Made by a program: the position numbers and the translations under genes. The notes under the pieces are model-generated. The model saw nothing but the letters and a program-made list of their open reading frames with translations, did not search any database and was not told where the DNA came from. DNA of 64,000 nt from Inquilinus sp. Marseille-Q2685 (lineage in GTDB: Bacteria > Pseudomonadota > Alphaproteobacteria > DSM-16000 > Inquilinaceae): the NCBI RefSeq assembly GCF_916619195.1, contig NZ_CAKAKL010000005.1:62001-126000 (forward strand), in the 5' to 3' direction. Shown here piece by piece: positions 56,026 to 64,000 of the stretch; position 1 is the first letter of the stretch, and each line of letters starts with the position of its first letter.

Positions 56026-56541
56026 GTGGAGGTGGTGGTCTCGGCGGAGGGGTGGGTCGACTGGGGCGCCGGCCGGAGGCGCTGCGCCCTGGGCAAGGGC
56101 GGCGTGCGGGCGGACAAGCGCGAGGGCGACGGGGCGACGCCGGCCGGGCGGCTCCCGCTGCGCCGGGCCCTGTACCGGCCGGACCGCGGCCCCGCCCCCG
56201 CGACCTCCCTGCCCTGCGCCGCGATCGCTCCCGAGGACGGCTGGTGCGACGACCCGGCGGACCCGGCCTACAACCGGCCGGTCCGCCTGCCCCACCCCGC
56301 CCGGCACGAGCGGATGTGGCGGGACGATGCGCTGTACGACCTGGTGATCGTGATCGGCCACAACGACGGCCCGCCGGTGGCCGGCCTGGGCAGCGCCGTC
56401 TTCATCCATCTGGCGCGGCCGGACTGGGGCCCGACCGAGGGCTGCGTCGCCCTGTCCCGGGCCGACATGCTCGACCTCCTGGCCGCCGCCGCGCCCGGGG
56501 ACACGCTGGTGGTCAGGGGGCCGGCGGCCGTTCCGGGCTGA
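56026..56541 (+). CDS. L,D-transpeptidase (YkuD)-like protein
   Basis: A 171-residue protein consisting of a YkuD-type catalytic domain. The active-site region is FIHLARPDWGPTEGCVALS, with His128 and catalytic Cys140; an earlier IGHND (His112) and KREGDGATPAG complete the family pattern. There is no signal peptide, so export or a cytosolic role is unclear. It starts with GTG preceded by GAGGAGGCG. The 3' end overlaps the convergent yggS gene by 29 bases. Confidence 0.82.
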   Translation: MEVVVSAEGWVDWGAGRRRCALGKGGVRADKREGDGATPAGRLPLRRALYRPDRGPAPATSLPCAAIAPEDGWCDDPADPAYNRPVRLPHPARHERMWRDDALYDLVIVIGHNDGPPVAGLGSAVFIHLARPDWGPTEGCVALSRADMLDLLAAAAPGDTLVVRGPAAVPG

Positions 56542-57202
56542 CCCGGGCGCCGAACAGGGCGGTGCCGACGCGGACATGGGTGGCGCCGTAGCGCACCGCC
56601 GTCTCGAAATCGTCGCTCATGCCCATGCTCAGCACCGGCAGGCCAAGCTTTCCGGCCAAGTCGGCCAGCAGCGCGAAATGCAGGGCCGGCGGTTCCTCGA
56701 CCGGCGGGATGCACATCAGGCCGCGGATCGCGAGGCCGCATTCCTCGGTGCACAGGCGATAGAAAGCTTCGGCCTCGCGCGGCGCCACGCCGGCCTTCTG
56801 CGGCTCCTCGCCGGTGTTGACCTGGATCAGGCAGTCGAGCGTGCGGCCGGTCGCCGCCATCGCCTCGGCCAGGCTGCGCGCCAGCTTCGGCCGGTCGACC
56901 GTCTCGATCACGTCGAACAGCCGCACCGCGTCCTTGGCCTTGTTGGTCTGCAAGGGCCCGATCAGTCGCAGTTGCAGGTCCCGCCAGGCGGCGCGGCGCT
57001 CCGCCCAGCGGCGCTCGGCCTCCTGCACCCGGTTCTCGCCGAACACCCGCTGGCCGGCGGCGAGCGCGGCCTCGATGCGGTCCTCCGGCTGGACCTTGGA
57101 GACGGCCACAAGGGTGACCGCGGCGGGGTCCCGGCCGGCGGCCCGGGCAGCGGCCCCGATCCGCGATCGGAGCGAGGCGATGGAATCGGCGAGCGTCGTC
57201 AT
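56513..57202 (-). CDS. yggS: PLP homeostasis protein, YggS/PLPBP family
   Basis: A 229-residue PLP-binding TIM-barrel protein involved in vitamin B6 and amino-acid homeostasis. The lysine that binds PLP is in LVAVSKVQP (Lys36). FGENRVQEA, LIGPLQTNKAKDAV, QVNTGEEPQKAG, LSMGMSDDFETAVRYGATHVRVG and a final TALFGAR follow in the usual order. A 42-base motif repeated upstream of the porin begins at its start codon. Confidence 0.92.
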   Translation of the reverse strand: MTTLADSIASLRSRIGAAARAAGRDPAAVTLVAVSKVQPEDRIEAALAAGQRVFGENRVQEAERRWAERRAAWRDLQLRLIGPLQTNKAKDAVRLFDVIETVDRPKLARSLAEAMAATGRTLDCLIQVNTGEEPQKAGVAPREAEAFYRLCTEECGLAIRGLMCIPPVEEPPALHFALLADLAGKLGLPVLSMGMSDDFETAVRYGATHVRVGTALFGARVSPERPPAP

Positions 57203-57203
57203 G

Positions 57204-57376
57204 CCGCGAGAATCCCGCACGACGAGGTCGGATTGCAACGCCCGCGGCACGGGCGCTGTCCGACGTCATGGCCGACGGCCTCGATCCGCGACCGGAGCCG
57301 GACGGCGGATCCGGCAGGTGTGACGACCGTCATACTGCGACAATCCGGCACAACGATGCGAGATTGCAACGCCCCG
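57204..57376. repeat. Pair of about 42-bp direct repeats upstream of yggS and the porin
   Basis: 57204-57245 and 57335-57376 share GCGA-AATCC-GCAC-ACGA and then ATTGCAACGCCC, roughly four of every five positions, 131 bases apart. A partial third echo (TTGCAATTGCGGCACAC) lies at about 57516. The gap from 57203 to 57696 shows no gene other than these repeats and the porin promoter. Confidence 0.6.
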
Positions 57377-57569
57377 CTCCGCATCGTCGCCTGCACCGCG
57401 ACCGCTGGCCGCGGACAGTGCAGTGGAGAAGCCGCCCGGCATTCACCGATTTGTCCGCGTTCGAGGCCATCGAGAGCCCTCGCCAGAGATTCCGTGGAAG
57501 GCCGCTTCAGCGGCATGTTGCAATTGCGGCACACGTCCGAGCTTTTGTGACTTCTGTGCAACTTGCGCA

Positions 57570-57599
57570 TTGTCGGCTGGCATGGCTGCCCCGTATAAC
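57570..57599 (+). promoter_or_regulatory. Sigma70-like promoter of the porin gene
   Basis: TTGTCG (57570-57575) and TATAAC (57594-57599) are separated by 18 bases, giving a 5' UTR of about 90 bases. The ribosome-binding site TTAGGAGGTTAGGA directly precedes the start. Confidence 0.7.
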
Positions 57600-57696
57600 C
57601 TGCAGATCGATGCCATTCGCACCCTGGCTGGTGGTGTCGTCTTCGAGGGGACTTCTAAGGGACATCCGGCCGCTCGGCCGCGTTAGGAGGTTAGGA

Positions 57697-58875
57697 ATGA
57701 AGAAGATTCTGCTGGGTGGGACGGCGTTGGTCGCCGCCGCGCTCGCGGCCGCGGCGCCGGCGTCTGCGGACGAGAAGCCGGTGACGTCCGGTCTGAGCAT
57801 CAACATCACCGGTTTCGTGGCTTGGGAAGCCGGCCTGATCATCGGCTCGAGCGACGACGGCCGCGACCGCGAGTACGACTTCAACTCGAACGGCCGTCTG
57901 CAGTTCGACATCAAGAACGTCACGGATTCCGGCCTGGAATACGGCGCCCGCATCCGTATGAACAACGTCAACCGGCGCCAGGACGTCACGGTCGACCGCC
58001 AGTACGTCTATTTGAAGGGCGAGTTCGGCACCCTGACCCTCGGCGATTCGCCGCAGGTGGCCGGTGACTTCGGCTACTTCTTCGCGCCCGACGACATCCT
58101 CAACGCGCAGGGCGGCTACGGCGACGGCCTGGACGGCAACTACCGCTACGGCGGCGGCAACTTCTTCTCGCTCGACCCGACCTACCAGTCGGGCCTGGAT
58201 AAGAGCACCAGCATCAAGTACTCCTCGCCGAGCATCGGCGGCTTCATCTTCGCCGTCGGCTTCACCCCGGTGATCTCCGACGACAAGAACCTCAGCAACG
58301 GCACCCAAGGCCGGGCCGACCTGTTCAACGGCGGCCAGGTCTACGAGAACGCCATCAGTGGCGGCATCGGCTACGAGGGCGAGTTCGACGGCACCAGCGT
58401 CAAGGTCCGCGGCACCGCCAGCTATGCCAACGGCGTCGACAACCACTTCGACCTCGAGACCTACAGCGCCGGCGGCCAAGTCGGCTTCGGCGGCATCGTC
58501 GCCAGCGTGGTCTGGGTCGGCACGCCGAGCGGCTTCGGCACCGGTGCGACCGACAAGGCCTTCAACACGGTCGGCCTCGGCCTCGGCTACAGCCTGGGCG
58601 CCCTGAACTTCGGCCTCGGCTACGCCTACACCTGGGCCGACAAGAACAACGACCTGACCCAGGATGCGGCCGGCAATGCCTTCGACCTGAAGGACAACCA
58701 TATCGCCACCGCGACCGTGAACTACACGCTGGCGCCGGGCCTGAACACCTACGCCGAAGTGATCTACGAGATCCAGAACTTCCGCAAGCAGGATATCGGC
58801 GGGGGACTCTTCATCGAGGAAGACAAGGAGTGGGAACAGGCGACGTTCCTGACCGGCGTCTCGGTCTCGTTCTGA
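57697..58875 (+). CDS. Gram-negative outer-membrane porin
   Basis: A 392-residue outer-membrane beta-barrel. The signal peptide (MKKILLGGTALVAAALAAAAPASA) precedes DEKP. The mature protein has alternating aromatic/polar strands, RQYVYLKGEFGTLTLGDSP (the typical segment of general diffusion porins, Porin_4 type) and a C-terminal Phe (TGVSVSF) required for BAM recognition. It has its own promoter, a strong ribosome-binding site and an intrinsic terminator, so high expression is likely. Pore selectivity cannot be told. Confidence 0.9.
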   Translation: MKKILLGGTALVAAALAAAAPASADEKPVTSGLSINITGFVAWEAGLIIGSSDDGRDREYDFNSNGRLQFDIKNVTDSGLEYGARIRMNNVNRRQDVTVDRQYVYLKGEFGTLTLGDSPQVAGDFGYFFAPDDILNAQGGYGDGLDGNYRYGGGNFFSLDPTYQSGLDKSTSIKYSSPSIGGFIFAVGFTPVISDDKNLSNGTQGRADLFNGGQVYENAISGGIGYEGEFDGTSVKVRGTASYANGVDNHFDLETYSAGGQVGFGGIVASVVWVGTPSGFGTGATDKAFNTVGLGLGYSLGALNFGLGYAYTWADKNNDLTQDAAGNAFDLKDNHIATATVNYTLAPGLNTYAEVIYEIQNFRKQDIGGGLFIEEDKEWEQATFLTGVSVSF

Positions 58876-58903
58876 TCGATCCGATAAAAAGCTAGCCTTC
58901 GAG

Positions 58904-58935
58904 AAGGGAGCGGCTATCATGCCGCTCCCTTTTTC
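58904..58935 (+). terminator. Intrinsic terminator of the porin gene
   Basis: AAGGGAGCGGC and GCCGCTCCCTT pair perfectly around TATCAT and run into TTTTCT. Confidence 0.9.
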
Positions 58936-58950
58936 TATCTGGCCCCGCCC

Positions 58951-59484
58951 ATGCCGCCGAGAGTCCTGATCGCCCTGACGACGGTTGCCCTTTCCATTGC
59001 CGCCTGTTCCGACGACGGCGTCAAGGTCGGACCGAGCCCGGAGCTGGGCCCGTCCCGCGAGCGGACCCCGACCCAGAGCATCTTCGGCGACCGCGGCCTG
59101 AGCTTCGGCGCCGGCGCCGGCGAGAATAAGGACCTGGGCGAGGGCGCGGTCCTCGGCGTCAACGCCTATCTGTGGCGCGCCAGCCTCGACACCGTGTCCT
59201 TCATGCCGATCACCAGCGCCGACCCGTTCGGCGGCACCATCGTCACCGACTGGTACACGGCGCCGAACGCGCCCAATGAGCGCTACAAGCTGAACGTCTA
59301 CATCCTCGGCCGCGAGCTGCGCTCTGACGGCGTCCGGGTCAGCGTGTTCCGCCAGGTCCAGGGCCGGGGCGGCTGGGCGGATTCGCCGGCCCCCGCCACC
59401 ATGGCGAGCGCGCTGGAGGACACCATCCTGACCAAGGCGCGGCAGCTGCGCATCACCGGGCTGCAGACCGAGACGGCGCAGTAG
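58951..59484 (+). CDS. DUF3576 lipoprotein
   Basis: A 177-residue protein with a lipoprotein signal (LIALTTVALSIAAC, lipidation at about Cys19). The conserved DUF3576 core follows: GVNAYLWRASLDTVSFMPIT, ADPFGGTIVTDWY and ERYKLNVYILGRELRSDGVRV. DUF3576 genes regularly sit immediately upstream of leuS in alphaproteobacteria, as here. The function is unknown; an envelope assembly role would fit the neighbouring lptE. Confidence 0.9.
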   Translation: MPPRVLIALTTVALSIAACSDDGVKVGPSPELGPSRERTPTQSIFGDRGLSFGAGAGENKDLGEGAVLGVNAYLWRASLDTVSFMPITSADPFGGTIVTDWYTAPNAPNERYKLNVYILGRELRSDGVRVSVFRQVQGRGGWADSPAPATMASALEDTILTKARQLRITGLQTETAQ

Positions 59485-59588
59485 GGCGCCTGCCGGCGGT
59501 CAGACCTGCTGTCCTTCCGGGCGCCGCGGGATTGATCCCCGGCGCCCTTTCCCTGTAAATGCCTGGGTTCGCAGGCACAGAGACCGAG

Positions 59589-62168
59589 ATGTCCCGCTAC
59601 AACCACCGAGAGACCGAAGCGCACTGGCAGGCCGTGTGGCGGGAGCGCGGCACCTTCCGGCTCGAGACGCTCGGCGACCGGCCGAAATACTACGTGCTGG
59701 AGATGTTCCCCTATCCGTCGGGGCGCATCCATATGGGCCATGTCCGCAACTACACGCTGGGCGACGTGGTGGCCCGGCATCGCCGGGCCCTGGGTTTCGA
59801 CGTGCTGCACCCGATGGGCTGGGACGCCTTCGGCCTGCCGGCGGAGAATGCGGCGATCGAGCGCGGCGCCCATCCGGCGGCCTGGACCTACGAGAACATC
59901 GCGGCGATGCGCGGCCAGCTGCAGTCCATGGGCCTGTCGCTGGACTGGAGCCGCGAGATCGCGACCTGCCACCCGGAGTACTACCGGCACGAGCAGAAGA
60001 TGTTCCTGGACTTCCTGGCGGCGGGCCTGGCCTACCGCAAGGAATCCTGGGTCAACTGGGACCCGGTCGAGAACACCGTCCTGGCCAATGAGCAGGTGAT
60101 CGACGGCCGCGGCTGGCGCTCCGGCGCGCCGGTCGAGCGGCGCCGCCTGAACCAGTGGTTCCTGCGCATCACCGAATACGCCGACGACCTGCTGGCGGCG
60201 CTGCCGACGCTGGAGCGCTGGCCCGAGCGCGTGCGGCTGATGCAGGAGAACTGGATCGGCCGGTCGGTCGGCGCCCGCGTCACCTTCCCGCTGCAGGGCC
60301 GGGACGACGGGCTGGAGATCTTCACCACCCGGCCGGACACGCTGTTCGGCGCCAGCTTCTGCGCCGTCTCGCCCGACCACCCGCTGGCCGACGAGATCGG
60401 CCGCGCCAACCCGGCGGTGGCCGAGTTCGTCGCCGAATGCCGCCGCAGCGGCACCAGCGAGGCGGCGATCGAGACGCAGGAGAAGCGCGGCATCGACACC
60501 GGGCTGCGCGCCGTCCATCCGCTGGACCCGAACTTCACCGTCCCGGTCTATGTCGCCAATTTCGTGCTGATGGAATACGGCACCGGCGCCATCTTCGGCT
60601 GCCCGGCGCACGACCAGCGCGACTTCGACTTCGCCCGCGCCTACGGCCTGCCGATCACGCCGGTGCTGTGGCCGGCCGGCGGGGACCGGCCCGACGGCGC
60701 CGCCCTGGCCGAGGCGATGGTCCTGACCGACGGCGCCTACGCCTACGATCTGGGCCCCCTGACGCCGGATCGCCCGGTCTCGGTCGACGAGGCCAAGGAC
60801 ATCGCCATCGCCGCCCTGCAGCAGCGCCAGGCGGGGGAGGGGACGGTGCGCTACCGGCTGCGCGACTGGGGCGTGTCGCGCCAGCGCTACTGGGGCTGCC
60901 CGATCCCGATCATCCATTGCGAGACCTGCGGCATCGTCCCGGTGCCGGAGGACCAGCTGCCGGTGACGCTGCCGGAGGACGTGACCTTCGACCAGCCGGG
61001 CAACCCGCTGGACCGGCACCCGACCTGGAAGCACGTCGCCTGCCCGAGCTGCGGCGGCGAGGCCCGGCGCGAGACCGACACCTTCGACACCTTCTTCGAA
61101 TCCTCCTGGTACTTCGCACGCTTCTGCTCGCCGCGCAGCGCCGGGGCCTTCGACCGCGCCGCGGTGGACCGCTGGCTGCCGGTGGACCAGTATGTCGGCG
61201 GCATCGAGCATGCGGTGCTGCACCTGCTGTATTCGCGCTTCTTCGTCCGGGCGCTGAAGCGCTGCGGCTATCTGGGCATCGACGAGCCCTTCGCCGGGCT
61301 GTTCACCCAAGGCATGGTCACGCACCAGACCTACCGCGACGCCCACGGCGCCTGGCTGTACCCGACCGAGGTCAGCCGCGACGACCAGGGCAACTGGACG
61401 AAGCTGTCCGACGGCGCGCCGGTCACCGCCGGCCGTATCGAGAAGATGTCGAAGTCCAAGCGCAACACGGTCGACCCGCAGGTGATCATCGACACCTACG
61501 GCGCCGACGCGGCGCGGCTGTTCATCCTGTCGGACAGCCCGCCGGACCGCGACATGGAGTGGACCGAGGCCGGCATCGAGGGCGCCTGGCGCTATCTGCA
61601 GCAGCTGTGGCGCTTGGTCACCGAGACCCCGGCGGCGCTGCCCGCGGCCGGGTCGCCGCCGCCGAACGGCTTCAGCCCCGCGGCCGAGGGGCTGCGCCGG
61701 GCGCTGCACAAGACCATCGCCGGGGTCGGAGAAGACCTGGAGCGGTTCCACTTCAACAAGGCCGTGGCCCGCATCCGCGAGCTGACCAACCTGATCGGCA
61801 AGGTGGATGGGGCAGGGCAGGGCGAGGCCTGGGCGCTGCGTGAGGCGTTCGACGGCGTGGTCCGGCTGATCGGTCCGATGGTGCCGCATATCGGCGAGGC
61901 GCTGTGGCAGCATCTCGGCCATGACGGGCTGCTGGCCGACGCGCCCTGGCCGAAGGCCGACCCGGCGCTGCTGGTCGAGGACACCGCGACCGTCGCGGTC
62001 CAGGTCAACGGCAAGCTGCGCGCCACCATCGTGCTGCCGCGCGACGCGGACGAGACGACCGCGCGCGAGGCCGCGCTGGCCGACGCCAATGTCGCCCGCG
62101 CGCTGGAGGGCCGCACCGTCCGCAAGGTCATCGTCGTCCCGAACAGGATCGTCAATGTCGTGGGTTAA
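59589..62168 (+). CDS. leuS: Leucyl-tRNA synthetase
   Basis: An 859-residue class I synthetase of normal length that charges tRNA-Leu. The HIGH-type motif is [11 protein letters not shown] (41-51). The CP1 editing domain is present with TTRPDTLFG and its downstream ACPAHDQRD-like segment ([13 protein letters not shown]). KMSKS is at 619-623. The C-terminal part ends [13 protein letters not shown]. The ATG at 59589 is preferred ([14 protein letters not shown] is the usual N-terminus); 59559 would add ten residues. It overlaps lptE by 14 bases. Confidence 0.97.
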   Translation: MSRYNHRETEAHWQAVWRERGTFRLETLGDRPKYYVLEMFPYPSGRIHMGHVRNYTLGDVVARHRRALGFDVLHPMGWDAFGLPAENAAIERGAHPAAWTYENIAAMRGQLQSMGLSLDWSREIATCHPEYYRHEQKMFLDFLAAGLAYRKESWVNWDPVENTVLANEQVIDGRGWRSGAPVERRRLNQWFLRITEYADDLLAALPTLERWPERVRLMQENWIGRSVGARVTFPLQGRDDGLEIFTTRPDTLFGASFCAVSPDHPLADEIGRANPAVAEFVAECRRSGTSEAAIETQEKRGIDTGLRAVHPLDPNFTVPVYVANFVLMEYGTGAIFGCPAHDQRDFDFARAYGLPITPVLWPAGGDRPDGAALAEAMVLTDGAYAYDLGPLTPDRPVSVDEAKDIAIAALQQRQAGEGTVRYRLRDWGVSRQRYWGCPIPIIHCETCGIVPVPEDQLPVTLPEDVTFDQPGNPLDRHPTWKHVACPSCGGEARRETDTFDTFFESSWYFARFCSPRSAGAFDRAAVDRWLPVDQYVGGIEHAVLHLLYSRFFVRALKRCGYLGIDEPFAGLFTQGMVTHQTYRDAHGAWLYPTEVSRDDQGNWTKLSDGAPVTAGRIEKMSKSKRNTVDPQVIIDTYGADAARLFILSDSPPDRDMEWTEAGIEGAWRYLQQLWRLVTETPAALPAAGSPPPNGFSPAAEGLRRALHKTIAGVGEDLERFHFNKAVARIRELTNLIGKVDGAGQGEAWALREAFDGVVRLIGPMVPHIGEALWQHLGHDGLLADAPWPKADPALLVEDTATVAVQVNGKLRATIVLPRDADETTAREAALADANVARALEGRTVRKVIVVPNRIVNVVG

Positions 62169-62658
62169 ACGGACTGCGCCGCTGCTGCTGATCCTCGCGC
62201 TCGGGGCCTGCGGGCTGCGGCCGCTCTACGGCACCAACTCGGTCGGCACGGCGATGTCCGACCGGTTGGCGCAGGTCAATGTCGGCATCATCGGCGACCG
62301 GTCGGGCCAGATCCTGCGGACCGAGCTGATCCGCACGCTCAACCCGCAGGGCCGGCCTGCCCAGCCGGCCTACGACCTGGGCGTGACGCTCGCCGAATCG
62401 CAGCAGGACGTGAACCTTATCAGCGACCTGACCACGACCCGCAAGAACCTGACGATGACGGCCAGCTTCGTGCTGACCGACCGCAAGACCGGCCAGCCGG
62501 TCTTCTCCGATTCGGTCAGCGAGATCACCAGCTTCAACATCCTGGCCGACCAGTACACGACCCTGGTGGGCGAGCGCGACGCCCGCGAGCGGGCGCTGCG
62601 GTCGCTCGGCGAGGACATCCGCACCCGCCTCGCGCTCTATTTCGACCGGCATCCGTGA
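62155..62658 (+). CDS. lptE: LPS-assembly lipoprotein LptE
   Basis: A 167-residue outer-membrane lipoprotein that plugs LptD for lipopolysaccharide insertion. The lipobox LALGAC gives lipidation near Cys19, followed by GLRPLYG, the strongly conserved first mature residues of LptE. The remaining sequence, through [14 protein letters not shown], is family-typical. It starts inside the end of leuS and overlaps holA by 4 bases (GTGA). Confidence 0.93.
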   Translation: MSWVKRTAPLLLILALGACGLRPLYGTNSVGTAMSDRLAQVNVGIIGDRSGQILRTELIRTLNPQGRPAQPAYDLGVTLAESQQDVNLISDLTTTRKNLTMTASFVLTDRKTGQPVFSDSVSEITSFNILADQYTTLVGERDARERALRSLGEDIRTRLALYFDRHP

Positions 62659-63680
62659 AGCTGCCGCCGAACCGGATCGACAGCTTCGTCCGGCGGCCCG
62701 ATCCCGGCATCCGCGCGGTGCTGCTGTACGGCCCGGATGCCGGCGCCGTGCGCGACTACGCCGACACGCTGGCCCGCGGCGTGATCGACCCGCCGACCGA
62801 CCCGTTCCGCGTCGCCGAGATGGCATCGGTCGAGATCGGCCGCGACCCGGCCCGGCTGGTCGACGAGGTCTTCGCCCTGTCGCTGACCGGCGGCCGCCGC
62901 CTGGTGCGGGTGCGCGACGCCACCGATGCGGTCGCGCCGGCGCTGGAGGCCGTGCTGGCGGGCGGGGAGACCGACACGCTGGTGGTGCTGGAGGCGGATG
63001 AGCTGACGCCGCGCTCGGCCCTGCGCAAGCTGGCGGAAGGGGCGGAGGGCGCGGCCGCCATCGCCTGCTACATGCCGGACGAGGAGGCGATCGGCCGCTT
63101 CATCCACCGCCTGCTTTCCGAAGCCAAGATCTCGGCGGACGGCGAGGCCGAGCAGTTGCTGGCCGCGTCGCTGGTGGGCGACCGCCAGATCGCGCGGCGC
63201 GAGGTCGAGAAGCTGATTTCCTACGTGGGGGAGGGGGGCCGCGTCGATCTCGAGGCGGTGCGCGCCTGCATCGGCGACGCCACCGAGCGGTCGCTGGACG
63301 ACCTGGCCATGGCGGTGGCCGACGGCGACCTGCCGGGGCTCGACCGCGCGCTGAACCGGCTGCTGTCGGAGGGGGGCGAGGCGATCGGCATCCTGCGCGC
63401 GGTGCAGCGCCACTTCCTGCGGCTGCACCAGCTGGCGGTGATGATCGACAGCGGCGACGCGCCGGACGCCGCCATGGCGGCGCTGCGGCCGCCGGTGTTC
63501 TTCAAGGCCAAGGCGGCGATCCGCGGCCAGGTCCGCCGCTGGAACCAGGCCCAAATCGGCGAGGCGCTGCGCCGCCTGATCGAGGCCGAGGCCGAATGCA
63601 AGCGTACCGGCCGTCCGCCGGAGACCGTCTGCGCCGCGACACTGCTGCGCATCGCGCGGGCGGTGGCGCGGAAAAACTGA
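62655..63680 (+). CDS. holA: DNA polymerase III subunit delta
   Basis: A 341-residue clamp-loader subunit that opens the beta sliding clamp. The family sequence is complete: VLLYGPDAGAVRDYADTLA near the start, LVVLEADELTPRSALRKLAE, and the C-terminal collar domain with RAVQRHFLRLHQLA and FFKAKAAIRGQVRRW. The start is a GTG overlapping the lptE stop. It is the last gene of the leuS-lptE-holA run, convergent with parB. Confidence 0.94.
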   Translation: MKLPPNRIDSFVRRPDPGIRAVLLYGPDAGAVRDYADTLARGVIDPPTDPFRVAEMASVEIGRDPARLVDEVFALSLTGGRRLVRVRDATDAVAPALEAVLAGGETDTLVVLEADELTPRSALRKLAEGAEGAAAIACYMPDEEAIGRFIHRLLSEAKISADGEAEQLLAASLVGDRQIARREVEKLISYVGEGGRVDLEAVRACIGDATERSLDDLAMAVADGDLPGLDRALNRLLSEGGEAIGILRAVQRHFLRLHQLAVMIDSGDAPDAAMAALRPPVFFKAKAAIRGQVRRWNQAQIGEALRRLIEAEAECKRTGRPPETVCAATLLRIARAVARKN

Positions 63681-63720
63681 GCGTTTTCAGCCGGTTACGA
63701 GGATTTTGCATATCTTTTTT

Positions 63721-63797
63721 GTCATTTGCCGGGCTTGACCCGGCAATCCAGAGAGTCTCGAGACCGTCTGGATGCCCGGGTCAAGCCCGGGCATGAC
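63721..63797. repeat. Dispersed palindromic repeat, family R, copy 3
   Basis: Hairpin 1 is GTCATTTGCCGGGCTTGACC with CGGCAATCC; hairpin 2 is GGATGCCCGGGTCAAGCCC with GGGCATGAC. It lies between the convergent holA and parB ends and could terminate both. Confidence 0.85.
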
Positions 63798-63829
63798 AAC
63801 GAGGGGAAGGGGGCCTGCGGCCGTGCCTC

Positions 63830-64000
63830 CTACCACCTCTCCTTCGTACCTTGCAGCCGCTTCAGCACGGCGCTGAACTGGTCGAGGTTGCTGTACTGGA
63901 TGTGGATCGTGCCGCTGCTGTTGTCGCGGGTGTCGATCTTCACCTTGAAGCCCAGCCGGGTCTCGATGTCCTGCTCCAGCGCCACGATGTTCGGGTCGCG
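63830..64000 (-). CDS. parB: ParB partition protein, C-terminal fragment
   Basis: The window edge cuts this gene. The visible last 56 residues read RDPNIVALEQDIETRLGFKV, then KIDTRDNSSGTIHIQYSNLD and QFSAVLKRLQG, ending KERW. This is the ParB dimerisation domain. ParB binds parS sites near the origin and drives chromosome segregation with ParA. The placement next to holA, lptE and leuS is typical of alphaproteobacterial origin regions. Confidence 0.88.
   Translation of the reverse strand, partial: RDPNIVALEQDIETRLGFKVKIDTRDNSSGTIHIQYSNLDQFSAVLKRLQGTKERW

Noticed and set aside
63681-63829. A parS site near parB
   Set aside because: No GTTTCACGTGAAAC-like palindrome was found in this gap; the only palindromes are the family R hairpins.

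Overview
The window is a gene-dense, very GC-rich stretch of alphaproteobacterial chromosome. Three things suggest Rhodospirillales (Inquilinus- or Azospirillum-like; this is inference, with no database search): an F0 ATP synthase operon (atpI-B-E-F'-F) that has a b' subunit and no F1 genes beside it, a GlpSTPQUV-type glycerol importer, and the block DUF3576-leuS-lptE-holA next to a parB 3' end. That last block usually lies near the replication origin of alphaproteobacteria, so the right edge is probably close to the partition locus.

Layout. 1-3.3 kb: an OmpA-like lipoprotein, a YdhS-like FAD protein and an orphan helical protein. 3.3-10.8 kb: a minus-strand glycerol operon, glpD-S-T-P-Q-U-V, with overlapping or nearly abutting genes and candidate TTCG/CGAA operators upstream. 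10.8-15.2 kb: an AT-richer, island-like patch. It holds a decayed serine recombinase, four orphan genes and at least five copies of a roughly 90-bp inverted-ended repeat lying between them. 15.2-19.0 kb: a sulfate ABC importer (sbp-cysT-cysW-cysA). 19.0-24.4 kb: dispersed palindromes around a broken DUF559 gene, a DHA2-type exporter, a Tat-exported MBL hydrolase and an orphan RTX protein containing an internal tandem duplication. 24.5-31.9 kb: lepA, the F0 operon, an MFS protein and exonuclease III.

32.0-35.7 kb: a three-gene minus-strand unit made of a highly aberrant ABC exporter-like protein, a stand-alone cyclic-nucleotide-binding protein and a small methyltransferase. 35.8-40.0 kb: a VgrG / two unknowns / PAAR module of a type VI secretion system. 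40.3-53.0 kb: a long plus-strand run in which four glycosyltransferases, a histidine phosphatase, a polysaccharide-deacetylase-like protein and a membrane protein are translationally coupled and lead directly into a complete family-5 ABC importer. 53-57 kb: small genes, including a degenerate-receiver regulator, an L,D-transpeptidase-like protein and yggS. 57.7-64 kb: a porin, DUF3576, leuS, lptE, holA and partial parB.

The best candidates for undescribed biology are the ABC/cNMP/methyltransferase unit at 32-35.7 kb, the VgrG-PAAR cargo pair at 36.1-37.9 kb, the glycosyltransferase-importer operon at 40.3-53 kb and the repeat-separated orphan genes at 11.6-14.9 kb. No rRNA, tRNA or CRISPR array was recognised.
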